A stretch of 64,000 bases of DNA. It comes from Chlorops oryzae. Taxonomy: Eukaryota > Arthropoda > Insecta > Diptera > Chloropidae. A model generated the notes under the pieces. It worked only from the letters and a program-made list of their open reading frames with translations. It did not search any database and was not told where the DNA came from. Of the stretch, positions 12,601 through 26,800 are shown one piece after another (the first letter of the stretch is position 1; each line of letters opens with the position of its first letter). The position numbers were made by a program, and so were the translations under genes. The stretch spans positions 21,639,480 to 21,703,479 of the forward strand of contig CM035808.1 of the NCBI GenBank assembly GCA_020466095.1. The letters run 5' to 3'.

Positions 12601-14795
12601 GGAATATACATAGAAACATATGTGTATCTATCTAAGTTTTCTAAGACATGAACACAAAATTCTGCCGAACATATCGACAAAATAAATATACTTAAACGTT
12701 TTAAGAAAACGTTCTTTTCTAAAGAGAAAAATATTACAGGTTGTATACACTGTAAACTTAGGTGTTTAGCACAGTTACATATTACATTATACCGTTTTTT
12801 TTTTATTTTAGAAAATAATTGGTTTGAAAATGCTGTGTTTGAATTTCTGAACCCAGAATGAAAAAACTCATCACTCTCTCATTTTGCTATTCATTTTTTT
12901 TTTCCATATCAATCATACGTCGGCTTCTGTGCCAATTTACAAAGCGAGAGGCCCTGGGTTCGACTCCCAGCTTAGGTGGTGGATGTTTTTGTCGCTTTTT
13001 CAGTTTCTGTTTTTCTTTGTTTTCCTATTATATATGTGATATCTTAACCCTGCTTTTACCTTAACTTTAAGAAAGTTGCACAAAATGCTTTAGGAAACAT
13101 TTGATCCACGGTGTATTTTTCATACAAAATATCTAGTCAAAATAAGAACTTGAGCTGATTACAAGAATATTGTTATGACTGAAACTAAATAGATTTCATC
13201 AATCTCCAGATATTGGCCTCGAAAAAGTTGCATTTTGGACCAAATGGTCCTAAGGCACCAGCAGGGTTAAGTGGGCCCCACTTGTGGTGCCTAAGTGTGG
13301 CAGCCACACTAACCTTACCTAATCCATCAATCAAACGACGCGATGATCAAATGGACGATTTTCCTTTCAAATTTAAATCGAGATCTCTGAATAATTGTTT
13401 CCGTAACTAAGGATTTTAACGCGGATTACAGTCAGATTGACAGCAAATGCATTCAAAAAAGGTCTGATTCATCGGATCAGTACTGTCCCAGCGGGAAATG
13501 TCCCGCGGACATCCCCGATGATGTCCTAGTGACTTCGGAGCCGGAATGCATGCTATTTCCGGTGACACTTTGTATGACATTTACACAGGAGCTGACAGGG
13601 ACTTCAGCGGTGACAATATCACTGGAAGATTAGAAAATGTCACTGGTCATGCTAGGGGATGCGATGGCGAAAAAAAGCATTTGAGAGCAGCACATTGCTC
13701 TTTTCTCTCTAAATGTCAATTTATGGAAACCAGTTTGATAACTCTCTTCTTTGCCCTCTCTTTGAATGTTTCGAAAATTTTTAAAAATCTATTTTTAACG
13801 ATTTTTGTTCGCCTCTGCCAGGGATCGAACCCGTGATGTTCGGATTCTGAGTCGAGCACCCATCATCTACGCCACTTCATGCTTACGCTGAACTGACGCT
13901 AAAACCTTATTTAAATTTCAGTAGCCAATGAGAGTCAAGTACATGTACAGCACCTCTCCACGATGACATGTCCTCCAAGATGTCATGCATGACAATGTCA
14001 CCTATATGTCATCGATGACATCATTGGTGACTTTGTCATGCAGGAGATAATTTTCCGCTGGGGTTCTTTCAAGCTAGTTTCGGTTCGGAGCCGATTTCGT
14101 TTGCGATTTCGAAAAGGTTCTTGTTATCGGCAATGCACTGTATTTGAATAAATTGGTTGTATTAATTGAAAGTTTTAGAAATTTAATTTTGTTTTATTTA
14201 GTCACTAAAGTATTTATGTTTCCGAAAAACCTTTTCGAAATTAATCAATCAATTCCCTTGAAAATGTCTTTATACTAGTTTTGAAATTCAAACACATTTC
14301 CGTAAAATGAATTTAGTCAAAATTAATTGAATACTCTTAGGTGTATAGCTGAAAAAAAAAAAAAAAAATGATAAAAGGGCACGTATATATTACGAATGTT
14401 TCATTTGCACAGAAGACACAGTTTTAGTTAGTAATAATTTAGGTATTTAAATCACTAATGATACTCTCACTGTTCAAACTTGAATTCTTTTGATCAATTT
14501 TCGATAAGTTTATAATGCAATTGTTTCTCTTCACGTCTTCGTATATGTTAAATAAATGTAAAATTTTAAAATGCAGAACTGGAAGGAGGTATACAAAAGA
14601 GATTTGTTTTAATAAGCAGTCATACAAATAAGTATATTTGATTGAGTTCAGTTTTGAGTTCCGTTGAGATCGATCTATTGAAAGTACTCTTAACCGAAAG
14701 ATATTTCATTGAGTAATTGTAAAATTTTGAGTGTGCATTGTAATTCTTAATGTTGACCATAGCAGAACTTCATTACGGAATGCGATTTAAAGTTG

Positions 14796-14827
<32 letters not shown>

Positions 14828-17800
14828 GCAGATCGAAATGTTTGTAGTTAGATATTATACATATATAAATATATTGAATAATTATTTGAAAAGTTTATAA
14901 ATGATTTTTAGGTGTTCTATTAAAATGTTATTGAAACTTGTTTTCCCAATTGGCTTAATCCCATTCACTCAAAACCAAAAAAACATAAATGCAATTCATT
15001 GAGCATATCACATCTCCCCCATTTGTCTAAAATGTATAAGATGCAAGTTTCGATTAACAATTGAGTTATTTGCATCTTCTAATTAAACTAATCAGTTGGT
15101 TTTTATGCATCGTTCTCTGTTGTGTGTAAAATCTCTCGAAATTCGTCATTCAATATGTGCCAACATAATACAATACAAATTTGCGTTATCAAAATTGATC
15201 CTTAATCGAATGTAGCGGAAAAGACGAGATGATGAAGACGAACGTATGCACAGCCCCACAGGCGACGATCAGCCGGTAGTAACAAAAAAAAACTATATAA
15301 AACAAAAATTTTTTTTATAAATTTCTATCCTTTTACGGCTTGCCTATACCTACCATACCCTTTAAAAAAATACTGCATCTTGCTAGAAAAGTTAAAAAAA
15401 AAAATTAAAAAAATAATCTTAAATAATTATATAATATCCGTACATATATTTTGTACCTTGACTGATTCATGCAGCATCGAAAAGGATGACTACTGAGAAT
15501 TTCCCTATTTTTTAAAGGTCTCTTATATCTTAGTTGAAAAAAAAAACTCTTTTTGAGTGAAAATATAATTGAATTGACTTAAAATTTTGTCTCCAAAAAA
15601 GTATCTCAATTCTCATTCCTTCACGCAAGCATGAATAATGGTCCAGAAGACCGTCGTTGTGAAGCACATCAATATCAAATATGAATGATTGATTTTTCTA
15701 AAGGTTTTTTCCTCTGCTTTTTATATAAAATACAAAAATAAAATAACTCCGCTTTTGACCCCTTTCCCAGAGCTTTTATTGATTTGTTTTTTTTTTTTTT
15801 TTTTTTTGAATTTGAATAAAGCTTTATGTGTATATCTTACTCCAGCTGTCGAAACGTATACCGAAGCTTAATGTTTTAAAAAGTGTTTGTTATTTATCAA
15901 GGATTTGAACTCGAAATTGGCCAACTATGTTTAAGACTTTATCCTTTCGATCCTTCAGGACCACTTGGCCGAAATTATTTATTTATTTCCAATTTGAAGC
16001 GACTTGATGAGTAGTAAAAATAAGAACACGATGTGAAAAGACAGACTATCAGACAAGAGCAGTCCAGTTTCAGTTGAGAACTTTTTTCGAAAGGCTTCTT
16101 TATGTTAGCTTCCTTAATCTGGGATCCCACTGTCTGCCCAAATAGCGCCGATTTCTATCGGGCCACATCGGTCTGTTGAGGCGCGCATTATCATCGCATA
16201 TTGTCAAAAAAAAAAATATCGGGGATCAATAAAATTGGGACAAAACTAATTCAAGACGATCACACTTCTCAGCATCAGAGTCCAAAAATTGCGAGGAAAA
16301 AACTCCCTAAATCCCTTTCTGCCTTGGCAAATTATCCAGAAAAGAAAACAGTGCAACACTGAATACATATTATTTTCATGGTTGAGAACCATTTGCATTG
16401 GGTTGAAAAATTTCGTGCATACCCACAGGGTGATTTTGCGTTTTTTCTTCAGATTTTTGGTAAAAATTGTTCAAGCTTTTTATTAAAAAATTTTCGCCAA
16501 GCGCCGCGATTTTTAGTCAAAAATTTTCGCCTGCCGCGCTTACCATTTTTCGGTACAAACACTCACGATCGTGCATTAACATTTTTTAATACACATCGCA
16601 CGATCGGGAATAACACTTACGTTATAGGTTTCATTTTTGCCAAGCACTGAGGCGTAATATGTGCAAGTGGCCCCAGCTTTCGCAATACATACGATCGTCT
16701 CAACCGGCATTCACGGAGTACAAAAAATTAATGGCACTTTCATTATTACCCGCAAAATGTATACCCGAAGCATTTCGTCAAATTAAGGGAAAGATTTAAC
16801 TTATGGACAGCAATTGCAAATTTTCACCATTTTTAAATTATTTTCAAAAACAATGGATACTGAAGGTATAGGTAGTTTTTAATGCCAAAAAAAATAACAT
16901 TTCCTTCCAAAGTTTTAATTTTTTGAAAACAAAAAAGCGTCTCAACATTTTTATAAATAAAACTGGGGCCAATTTTCATACTAAAAACTTTTCATAACTT
17001 GGGGTAATTTTACATTATGAAGTATTTCCGCAAAATAAAAAATGAAAAAATGCCCCAAAAGAACGAAATTTTGCCCCAAATTTGCGTGTTGTTGTACTCT
17101 TTATCATTTTCGGGGCCATTTTTCATTTTCCATTTTGGGGCCATTTCGATTGGGGCCATATTTCGTGGCGCCGAATTACCCATCGATTTCGGGCATATTT
17201 TTTTGTAGTTCAATGTGAAAAAAAATAGTAAAAAATTTGTTTAAACTAAGATGAGGCTTCACGCCATAATGGTGACAATTCTGCTCTGATTCCACTTTAT
17301 TCCATTTAAATCGGTCCAGTTGAACTGGAGAAATCGTGGCACCCAGTTCAAAAAAAGTTGTTTCGAGATAAATACGTTTAAGTTTGAAGGAATCTAAAAT
17401 AACTCGCAGATCTTGTTCGACAAAGAAGGCTATATCCTCTAAACTATTTCAAATTTCAAAAAATCCTTTTAGCGCGATATTCCAAATATACAAGCTATAA
17501 AAAAATGTAAAAAAAAGAAATGGAAAAAAATTTTTGACCAATAAGGCAGCCCCCTTAAATTTGATTTCGCACTACTCGTTCTGCAAGGGTAAAAACGTAA
17601 AAGTCCCCCCTTAAAATAAATACACAAAATCTATCGTAGAGCTTACAGCCGAATAAGACTCTAATTTTGAACTTCCTAAAATGCACAAAATTTTCAAAGA
17701 TGCACTTTTTAAGTTTCTCATAGGAAAATGATATGCCATTCAAAATTTGGATCGAAAGGATTAAAGGGATAAAATTAAATAACCTACATTTTTTTGAGAC

Positions 17801-20800
17801 TATTACAAATAATTTAGCAAACAACTATTAAAGCACAGTTCTTTCAAAATGCATCCCATTAAGAAAGATGTGGGTAGATTAAAATTTAATATCAAAAGAA
17901 AACATTCTTCAATTCGGTCGGATAATGCGCCCATCTCTTTCTTATAAAAAATTCCACACTTAGGCCTCTATATATAACACCCCCATAATATATTTGTAAT
18001 TCTATACCATACAGTCCTTAACACAAGTCTATTGATCTAAGAAATGCTATGGTCTTTATAATTTTCTTAACAAATATTTAACCCATTTACCCCTTTTGAT
18101 GTTGCTACTCATTTTTTTTTAATGACTGTGAATAATATTGGAAATAGGAAATTCAAAAGACGATGTATCGCAGAAAAAAGAAAACTCAAATCTACCAGTA
18201 TTGACCAAAGACAATGTCCTATATTTAACTATAGTCTTTTTTGGATTTATTTTCCCCTCTTTAGTTGTTCAATTTGAAATATTTTCAACAATCTTTCAAG
18301 CATGTAAACTATTTTCTGCAATCAAACGCATGTGTTTTTTTATCGATACCACAATTTAAATCTTTATATACTTAAATATATTTTGAGATATCACTCCTTT
18401 AGTCTTAAAAACACGCAAATAAAAAAAAGTAAATTCTTAATAGTCTCTGGTCTTTTGCTGTTCTAATTAGAGAGTCTAGCATGTACATTTTAAACCAAAT
18501 AGCAAATTTAAAAAAAACTATATTTTAATAATAAACAATAGATATAAAAATTAGTGATTTCAAATTAAAAAAAAATTTTTTTTAAATATAAAGAAAGATA
18601 AAATAGTTTGCTTGCTAAAAATCAATTAGAAAATCAATTATTTTATGCTAGAAAAATATAATAATCTTGTTACACACTCAGCCCATGATACAAGAAAACA
18701 AGATAGCGCCATTTCAGCCCGATGATGTCACAAATACAAAATGAGAGCTTCGTTGTTGTTGTTTTGCATGTTAAGCCCAACGTCACAACTATACTTTAGC
18801 ATGGGAAACAACAACAATTCGAATGCTACAAAATAGCGGTACCCGAAATGGCGCTATCTTGCTCTCTTTGTATCATGCACACAGCCAAACTTTGTGCGAT
18901 TCTTAAACCAAAAAAAAAAAAAATTAAAAAATAAAACAATCCAAAAATTTATGCTTCTCTCTTAAGAGCATACATATACTCGTATATTTATATATATTTA
19001 TACATTTATATACATAATCTACACCTTAAAAAATTTCCTTCGAATGGTATTTTTAATAAATTTTATTTTATTCTTTGCTATTTCACAACTTTGCGAAACT
19101 CTTTTCACTTCTCACTCAAATATCAAAACATCAACATTGCAAAAATGTACTTAAATTGCAAAAACATCGAAATTTGTACAAAATCCAACAAAAACAACCT
19201 ACAAAAAATAATACATAAATTAAAAAAACAAATCAAAAACTGTAATAAACAAAAATTGTCGTCGTCCTGTAAATTAAAACGTCTTGCGTCTTCAACATGG
19301 ATTTCAAAAAAATTGCACAAAATTTTGTTGTTGCCCCAAAAATCTAAATGTTCGTGCGCTTTGCTGATTGAATTTGGAAAACCAAATATAATAATAATAA
19401 TCACACTCAAAAACAAAAAAAAAAAAAAACATCCTTGCCTGGAAAACATACGCAATCGAATAATTTATTATGAAACATAGAAACAATCGTTCTTCAATTG
19501 TTTGCTTGATATGGCGGCTCTCGATAAGCAAGGAGGATCATCATCACGTCATGGCTCAGTTAGTTATGAGCCCAATGGCGACGGTGCTGCCAGTTCCCAA
19601 ACGCATTTGTTAGCCGGACAACATCACCAGAACGGTGATGCTGATCACGCAAACAGTTTGGCAACATTGGCACGCAGGAGCACTATAAAAAGACGTTCTG
19701 TTAGGTAAATTAACCTTCATACCTATGATTATATGTTTCATCTTGTTGTTTTTGGTTTTTGTGTTTTTCTCTGTGTATTTTTTTATTTTTTTTTTTATCA
19801 TTCATAAACACACACATTGCCGGCATTTGTTTTCAATTTCGCTATATTTTCCTTTCAAGTAATTTCCATAAAAGCAGGATCAGTCAGTTGGCATATCAAT
19901 CGATATTGTCCTTAATTCTCCAAGCGGCAAAAAATGTTTGCTTGTGTGAGGCCAGGAATGACAGAAATACAGAAATTCGAACCTATATTTGTCATTTATA
20001 TTCGTCTTCCTAGATTTTTTTAACCTCTCTTCGGATTCGCCAGAGGTGTGGGTATGTGATCTCAGCACCTTCTACAGGCATTCCGATCGAGGATCATGAC
20101 ATCGCTGAGAACCAACTATTGTTGATATTTGTTCATCTGACTGATCGACGTATTTTTCGGTGTGCCTGCCCTCCGCCCGTTTGCTGGAACAGTGATGAAT
20201 AGTGTACTTTTTGCGGGATTCTCCGGCATATATCCATGACTTAGAGTTATGGAAAATTTTATCGATAAATAACCAAAATCAAAGACCGCTAATTTTTGTA
20301 GTACACTCCTCCTTTTAACCCTCATGGCCGCTTTATAAAAATTTCCCTTCAACCCGCCGGTGGGAATTACAGACCTATGCAAACTACTGTAATATCTTAT
20401 GCATCGTTTCCAAATAAATTTTAACTGACTCCACTTGTTTTCGTAAAGCCTGTAGTCAGTCGAGCCATCAAAAAACTCGTCACTCGCCTATCCACGGGGC
20501 TGTCGAATTTAACACAGCGATGTCATTGCCAGGGCCTGGTCGTCATTTTATACCTTATCTCTAGTCTATCGTTTCGCTAGCAAATAAACCATTGTGTTTT
20601 CTCTAGTGGAGAAGAGCAGCTATTCAGCCAGGCAAGGTGGATAGGGGATATGGAGTCTTAAGGGGATATAAGAGGGACGGATAAACTTACTATACCCCCA
20701 GATCAGATTAAATACGAAATTCTATGTGGTTTGAGGGTTTTTCCATTGAAAATATGTGCATATTTTCCACTACTTGGCATCTCTGAAGAAAGATGTAATT

Positions 20801-23800
20801 AGTCATGACTCATGAGAGACTTCCTAGATTTGATTTGAAAAGAGTATATATAGCCTGTCGATTATTCTATCTTCTTGTGACTAGTAAAATAGCTCACCAA
20901 AGACTGGCATAATGGTACTTAGGTCACATATTTCGGTGACGATCTACTAACTACAGGGATATTTGCAGGAAATCCTGCGTTATTGCAAATCAAACATTAT
21001 TCGTAAATACCCAGGAATTCTTAATCGACGTCTCGTGCGCACCCAAACATGATGGCCTATACTAACATGTAATACAATTTTTTTTTTTGGTCATGTATGA
21101 ACATAAATTCTTTGTTTTACAAATTTTTGAACATTTTTCTGTCTTACATTTAAAAGCTACAAGACACAATCACATCTCATTTGTATGCATTTAAATGAAC
21201 TATTCAAAATTTTTTCGTACACTTATATAAAATTGCGTACAGACAATCATATATTTTCTTTCTAATTTTTAAATAATTTCAGAACGAAAAAGGTGAATAA
21301 AATTGAAATGCTACCTGCGGTAAAAAACAATCAAAATTTACATAAATTGTTTTGTGTATATTACTCGATATATGTGTGGTTCTATGTGTCAGTAAAATGT
21401 ACCCATTTATTGTTTCACTTCTCAAAAATTAACCTCAGATATAGAATTTACCAATGTTCAACCTTATTGAGTTACAAAAAAAAAAAAAAAAACAAAAAGA
21501 AAAACTAATTAATTAACTATTTCCATGGACTTTTTAAGGTTGAACGACACTAGATGTAAACTCTTCGCTGTGAGCCGTAGCTAAAATAATTTCATAAAGT
21601 TTTTGTTCTTCTTCAGCGGAAGATTTGTTAATGATAAAAAAAAGTTAGTATCTAAAATGATTTCTATAGAGTCCTAGACTAGTCTTAGAACGGTAGTCGA
21701 CGAAGAATTTTTTTTTTTTTGTTATAATATGTTCTTCAATGAAGTAAAGTCTCGTGCTTAAAAGCTTAAGTTCGTTAGCTCGTCTCAGAACCTTTGAGTG
21801 AAAAAAATTTTCTTTTCATTGCAATTCAAAGCAATAAAGGTCCGAGCGAATTCTTTATAATATTAGATGTTATATGCGTCTATGAAAAGAGCTTTCAAAC
21901 AGTCGAAAAATATAATTCACGATTCGAGTGGACCCAACAAAAGAGATTAAATAATATTTAGGAAATTCACAAGGTGTTCTTAAATATTTTTGATTTTATC
22001 CTCAGCTAAAATGAGTGCTTTTAAAGCTAAAAATACTCATTTAAGCAGGGAATACATTTAAAGGGATTTTAGAACATCTTGTGAACCGCCTAAATATGTC
22101 CAAATTTTTGGAACTTTACCTTCGCCTATAAAAAAAAAAAAAATAGGCATGTGCAAACAATTTTCTAATTGCATAAAACTGTACTCACTTGTGGTTCATT
22201 TTCTTGACGCCCCTAAGATATTCAGAAAGTATACCTGTATACGGCAAACGATTCTGCTTGAAGTCCGTGCTGAAAATTTCAAGAATTGTTGCCATGCTCC
22301 ACTTAAGCCGTTACGACAATAAATATGGTTCCAAGTTTTCAATATTTTCAATTAAAATATTTTTTTCAACTAAAGGCAATTCCTAGAAATCTTAGTTAAA
22401 CTTTGATCTAGAATGTGGATTGTTTTATAGGCACCCTTAAAGTGTTATTCCACGTTTTTTTTTTGCAATAACATTAAAACAACTTAGTTGTATACAGTGT
22501 CGTAGCGAAACATTTCGGCGTCCGGGGGCAGATGGGGGCACAATGCAGGAAATGCCGCCCCTCCAACCCGCCTCATTAAAAATACCTTCATAAAAATTCA
22601 AATATGATTTGGCGTGGCCCCTTCGTACCCCCCTCGCTACGCTACTGGTTGTATAGGGAGTAGAAATATATAAGGGCCAAATTTAAATTTAATGCCTAAA
22701 TTTCTGTCGCTGTCAACGAAATTCAGTGTTCGTAAAGCAAATCAAATTAATAACAAATAAATTTTACCAAAATTTATTAATAACGAAATAAAATACTCTA
22801 GTTCAATTGGAAAAAATCGAATATTACCAAATTTCCATCTTGTTTACTCGCAAATTACAGTAACATTGTTGTCTTTTTTGGCAAGACAAGACAAGATAAC
22901 ACAACAATGTTACCGTAATTTGCGTAAATTGCAATTCGACTAAGAATTCGATCATAATTGTAAATAATTATTTCGTTTGCTCCTTCAGACTAATTCATTC
23001 GACGGTTAAGCATTAATAGAATTATTCATAAACTTTTCTCGAAAATTTACTCACAATAAAAAATTTTTTTTAAATATTAACAAGCACGTTCAAGTACTTA
23101 ACAAACATGATGACACTTCATTAACCCGTTAACATCCGCACTAGCATACACTTTACGAGAATTCCGAAATTCAGTTTTCATTGCACATCGAGTGCTTTTT
23201 ATTAGATCAAAATTTAGTTCAATATTTTGAAAAAAAAAAAAAAAATTTTATGAAAATAAAAAATAGTTTTTTAAATACTTAAATAAATAAATGGTAAGTA
23301 TGGCAGGGTTGTAATCGGTTTCAAGCGAAAATTAATGAGGATAATACTATAAACTTTTACATTGTATGTACATATAACACTTCACCAACAGCATTAGTTT
23401 GGAAAAAAAAAATATGCATGCTTCCAAAGCTCGCTTCACCCTTGCTTGTACACACCATAGCGCATGCATTCAGCCTGCTGACAGCCTTCACACTTTGGAG
23501 CGCAAATGTGCTATACCACACCGCCCACTGCTTTCGATTTGAACATAAAGTAGCATCGTATTATCCACACTTCTTGAAGTAAAAAATTTAAATAAAACTT
23601 TTTCTAGAATTTTTGTTCTGATTTTCAATTTTTTTTTTTTTTTTTCTAATAAATATAGGACAGAAAATATAATCCAAGATAATCCGTAATATCAAAATTA
23701 GATTTTCTAGTATTTAAAGATTTCAAAAAAAAAATTTTTTTTTGAGAAGACCTGAAACTTGAAATATCCAATTCGCATTACCGAATTCCCTTAGAATGTT

Positions 23801-26800
23801 AATTTCCATTGAAAAAAAAAAATCCTTGTTCGTCTTTAAAAGTCCCGCATTTATGATTTGATACTTGGTATTTTTCATATTCCGAATTACAATTCATTTT
23901 AAATATGTTGTCAGTAAAGTAAGCGTTACTAATGTGTAAACTATATTTCGGTTGTGCAGACTCTTAGACCAAACCAATGACGTACTTTTCAAGATAAAAT
24001 CAGTACTAATTTCATTTACAATTAAACTTAATCTAGATGTTGGAACTACAAGATGCGTCGAGGCATCCATCTCAGGAATCACTTACCGGTGCCGATGCTG
24101 GTCATTTACATCCTGGTCACGCTTACACAAATGGACATCGTCGTTCGCCAAGCTTAAGGTAAGCTACCTCAAATACATATTAGTCTCTCCTTGTGGACAC
24201 TCCTTTCAAGTGGACACTATTTGGGAACGCTCTAGTATTCTGGATTGTCAAATAGTTTCCTCTAAAATGGATACTTTTGGAAATACTCAAGTATTCATGG
24301 TTCTCAAATAGTTTCCTGATAAGTAGACACCTATGTTAAGCGGACGTATTTTTCGGTCCCGTAGGTGTCCGCTTAAGAGAGAGTGCACTTTAGTATTGAA
24401 TTGAATACATATGTATTAATTACACTGTTATAGTTTTTTCTTCAAACATTTTCAAAGACTAGGTCGGAGTCAACGGATTTCCCCTAATTCGGGCCACTTT
24501 GTGGTCCATATCTATGGATGTGTTAAGGTTTGGTATTCTTAACTGACATCGCAATGTACTCTGAGATATACCAAGTAATTCTCCCGGAGACATTGTCATG
24601 ATAAAGTGTCGCATTAGGAAGCTATAACCTTTTAAAACTCGAAAATTATCTATTATTTTTTTCAAAGCTTAGTATTTTTTATATGCAAACCCCCTGAAGT
24701 ATGCTTCGAAATGTTTAAAATTCTAACAAAATTATGGATCTTTTTTGAGCTTTAAATGATTATAGCTCTCCAACGCGGCATTTTATTATAATAGAGTCTT
24801 CGAAAGAATTACTTGGGATATCTCAGAATACATTTTGGTGTTAGCTTATAATACCAAACCTCAACACATCCATACATATGGACCAAAAGGTGGTCAAAAA
24901 AATCTTTAAAAAAACTTTTTGCATGAAGGCGTACCGATAACTCAAAAAAATAATGATGCAGTTCGATTTCTCGTGCCCGAAATAGGGGAAAACCGTTGAT
25001 TCCGACCTTGACCTTTATCTTTCGACTTCCACAGTGTTGTAATTCCTTCTCAAATCGTCTATTTTGCAGGCACAACGGATCTCCATTGGCCAGATCTCCA
25101 AGTCCTAGACGGCGAGGCCATCAATACATACATCATGATATTGGGTTCTCCGATACCGTATCTAATGTTGTAGAGATGGTCAAGGAGACCCGTCATCCTC
25201 GGCATGGCTACAGCCATCCGCGCTATCCAAGAGGTATTTATGAAAATCTTATCTCAACATACAATATTCTATGCGTTTTATATATTATTTGTATAATAAT
25301 TCACTGATATATAGTATTTACGAATCTGTTTTTTTTTTTCTTTAAATTTTATGTGTTTAAGGACTACATGAATTTAGTTAGTATGGCTTTTTTTTTACAA
25401 ATAAAACGAAAATTTTTACTGCTAACGCAAACAAGCATGTACCCAGAAAATATCTTTGCGTGCAATAATAATTCCGCAAATTTTGATGTTGTGCTCTATA
25501 TTTCATATTTCTGAATATACACGAAAAAGTTTTAAGAAACAAACTCAAATAATATCGAGTGAGGATCGCATTTTATGGTATTGAATTTATGTGTTTTTTT
25601 TTTTAAATTTTTTTTTATTGAAATATTACTATTTAACATCAACGATATTGAAATGGTAGGAGAAAACAATATTGAGGAATATTTGATGTGATCTTTGTTC
25701 GATTAAAAAATACAATGATAAGTCAATGAAAAAAAAAAAACAACAAACAACATTTTTCGATCGGATTTTAGATGAAAATTCTGTTAGAACTAATTTTTTT
25801 TTTACATAAGGAAAAGTTTTTTATTACAAAAGCTTTCATTAAAGATGTTATAGATTATGAAGAGTACAAAAGAAAACCAACATGTTCTTGCCTGTCTGTT
25901 TAATTTTAATTGAAAAAACAAAAAAAATTTCTTTCAAATTTAAAACAAAAAAAATTTTATTTTCATTGTTATCTATATTTTTTAAACCCATCCTACCGTT
26001 ATTGTATATAATAGGTTCATGGTCAGCATCGACAAGTCCGGCTCGTTCGCCTTCGCCTTCTCGTTACGGTGGCCATATATCACGCAGTAGGCGTACTACA
26101 CAACTGCCTTATCCCACATATGGGACAACAAGTCTATGTCAAAGATCACGATCGCCAAGTCCCGCTCGACTTCAGGAGATGCGTGAACGAGATAGACTTG
26201 GTTATGGGATTGATATGGGTACACTTCCTCACTCTATTTGCTATAACAATTCCTAGTTCTTCTATACGATTTCTTTACTCATGAAGCGCATATCACCATA
26301 GCTTACACGAAACAGTTTAACTTTCCTCAAGCATTTTCGACACAGTTCTCATTTTCATGAAAATAAATAGAAAAAAAATATATAAAAATATATAAAAATA
26401 TTAAAAATTCAAAATCTTAAAAAAAAAATCCTCGAATAATTTTAAGAGGAACATATGAAATGTTCCAACATAAACTAAACATAGCAGACAACTTCAATCA
26501 GTCACAGTTCAATCATTTTTTTTTTCCTTTAAATCATATTTTCTTCATCATTTGGAGATCTACATATGTATGTGCATTCTGTCTCGTCTGTCAAAACGTT
26601 CATTCAATCTAAGCTCACACAAAATCATTTCAAAGCAACTCTCTGTGCCAAAAAAAAAAAAAAAAAACTCTACATGGCTTCTGTAACATACTTATTAACT
26701 GTTTGTACTTGTTTGTTTATTTTCGTTTAAATACTTTAGCATCTCACCAACTTCAGAGTAACTCATATATGCAGGGCTCGGATTTTGTTGACTTTTATAA

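Larger units (their letters stand above)
12532..15215 (+). other. cac: cac intron
   Basis: Holds the SINE (12917-13325) and the CCCAGCGG element (13487-14062) listed separately. The remainder, 14063-15215, is AT-rich with poly-A runs near 14352 and 14798. I see no further feature. Confidence 0.7.

Noticed and set aside
20116..20382. 88-codon - strand frame in a less AT-rich patch
   Set aside because: No recognisable motif. The patch may be old transposon sequence but I cannot show it.
21284..21293. Possible microexon between TTTCAG and GTGAAT in a cac intron
   Set aside because: Ten bases would break the frame between known exon phases, and there is no coding evidence.
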